From: Bordetella parapertussis
GTDB lineage: Bacteria; Pseudomonadota; Gammaproteobacteria; Burkholderiales; CAIKXV01
Direction: 5' to 3'
Assembly: GCA_945877995.1 (NCBI GenBank)
Contig: CAMDXD010000252.1
Coordinates: forward strand, 1 to 6,121
Length of the DNA: 6,121 nucleotides
How positions within the stretch are numbered: position 1 is the first letter of the stretch; every line of letters starts with the position of its first letter. The translations under genes and the position numbers were made by a program. Under the pieces are notes generated by a model. That model was not told where the DNA came from, did no database searches, and worked only from the letters and a program-made list of their open reading frames with translations. This document shows, one piece after another, positions 5,883 to 6,121 of the stretch.

Positions 5883-6121
5883 AGGCCGCAGCGGCATCCA
5901 GTGGCACCAACGCGGCATACCGGCTGCGGTGCAGTCGCGCATTGCCGAGCCAGGCCGACAGGACCAGCGCGCGCTTCACGTACAGGCCGACGTCACAGTC
6001 GTCGGTGAAACCGATCGCCCCATGCATCTGGACGGCCTCGCGCGTGATCCGGCGCGCGGTCTCGCAGGCGCGCGCCTTGGCGCGGCTGGCGGCCGCGCTG
6101 CGCAGGGGCCCGTCGTCCAGC
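5881..6121 (-). CDS. Acyl-CoA dehydrogenase, C-terminal fragment (5' end outside window)
   Basis: The last 79 codons plus TGA stop (5883-5881) of a second acyl-CoA dehydrogenase; the N-terminal three quarters lie beyond the window. The visible part is the end of the C-terminal helical domain: an Ala/Arg-rich helix (ASRAKARACETARRITREAV), then the hallmark QMHGAIGFTDDCDVGLYVKR and a tail ending LDAAAA. The HGAIGFTD(D/E)xDVGLYxKRA pattern belongs to the FadE27/FadE29-like class that in actinobacteria and proteobacteria is often encoded next to a FadE26/FadE28-like partner. It ends nine bases before the next dehydrogenase gene. The two chains differ in their C-termini, so they are paralogues of different subclass and not a recent duplication. 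Whether FAD-binding and catalytic residues are present cannot be seen. Confidence 0.93.
   Translation of the reverse strand, partial: LDDGPLRSAAASRAKARACETARRITREAVQMHGAIGFTDDCDVGLYVKRALVLSAWLGNARLHRSRYAALVPLDAAAA

Larger units (their letters stand above)
1..6121 (-). other. Single co-directional catabolic operon (both ends outside window)
   Basis: Seven genes on one strand with gaps of 9, 1, 32, 3, 24 and 1 nt and ribosome sites mostly lying inside the preceding gene. No stem-loop followed by a T-run is seen in any gap, and no gap can hold a complete promoter, except possibly within coding sequence. The content is two dehydrogenases, an AMP-forming ligase, two crotonase-fold proteins, a Bug receptor and an NDP-forming synthetase, consistent with uptake and CoA-dependent degradation of one acid. 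Promoter, regulator and any thiolase must lie outside. Confidence 0.8.

Overview
The window is one stretch of a GC-rich (about two-thirds G+C) proteobacterial chromosome. All seven genes I can support lie on the minus strand, so transcription runs from high to low coordinates. The organism is most likely a beta-proteobacterium of the order Burkholderiales. The main reason is the periplasmic Bug-type (tripartite tricarboxylate transporter, TTT) binding protein inside a catabolic operon, an arrangement typical of Bordetella/Achromobacter/Cupriavidus/Comamonadaceae-like genomes. The species cannot be fixed from this sequence.

In transcription order the genes are: (1) the C-terminal 79 residues of an acyl-CoA dehydrogenase (6121-5881, enters from outside the window); (2) a complete second acyl-CoA dehydrogenase (5871-4687); (3) an AMP-forming acyl-CoA ligase (4685-3033); (4) an enoyl-CoA hydratase/isomerase-family protein of PaaG-like character (3000-2227); (5) a second, different hydratase/isomerase-family protein (2223-1483); (6) a Bug periplasmic solute-binding protein with a signal peptide (1458-457); (7) the N-terminal CoA-binding domain of an NDP-forming acyl-CoA synthetase (455-1, runs out of the window). 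The gaps are 9, 1, 32, 3, 24 and 1 nt. I see no terminator or divergent promoter between the genes, so this is almost certainly the middle of a single operon whose two ends lie outside the window.

Together the genes look like a dedicated catabolic route for a carboxylic acid. Bug would capture the acid in the periplasm, the AMP-forming ligase would make its CoA thioester, the tandem dehydrogenases would desaturate it (probably as a mixed alpha/beta complex), and the two crotonase-fold proteins would isomerise, hydrate or cleave the product. The NDP-forming synthetase would handle a CoA product or a second acid. No thiolase or 3-hydroxyacyl-CoA dehydrogenase is visible here. The most informative detail is that neither crotonase-fold protein keeps the two catalytic glutamates of a classical enoyl-CoA hydratase, so the module is probably not plain straight-chain beta-oxidation. 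The substrate cannot be named from the sequence.

There are no RNA genes, CRISPR arrays, insertion sequences or non-coding stretches longer than 32 nt in the window.
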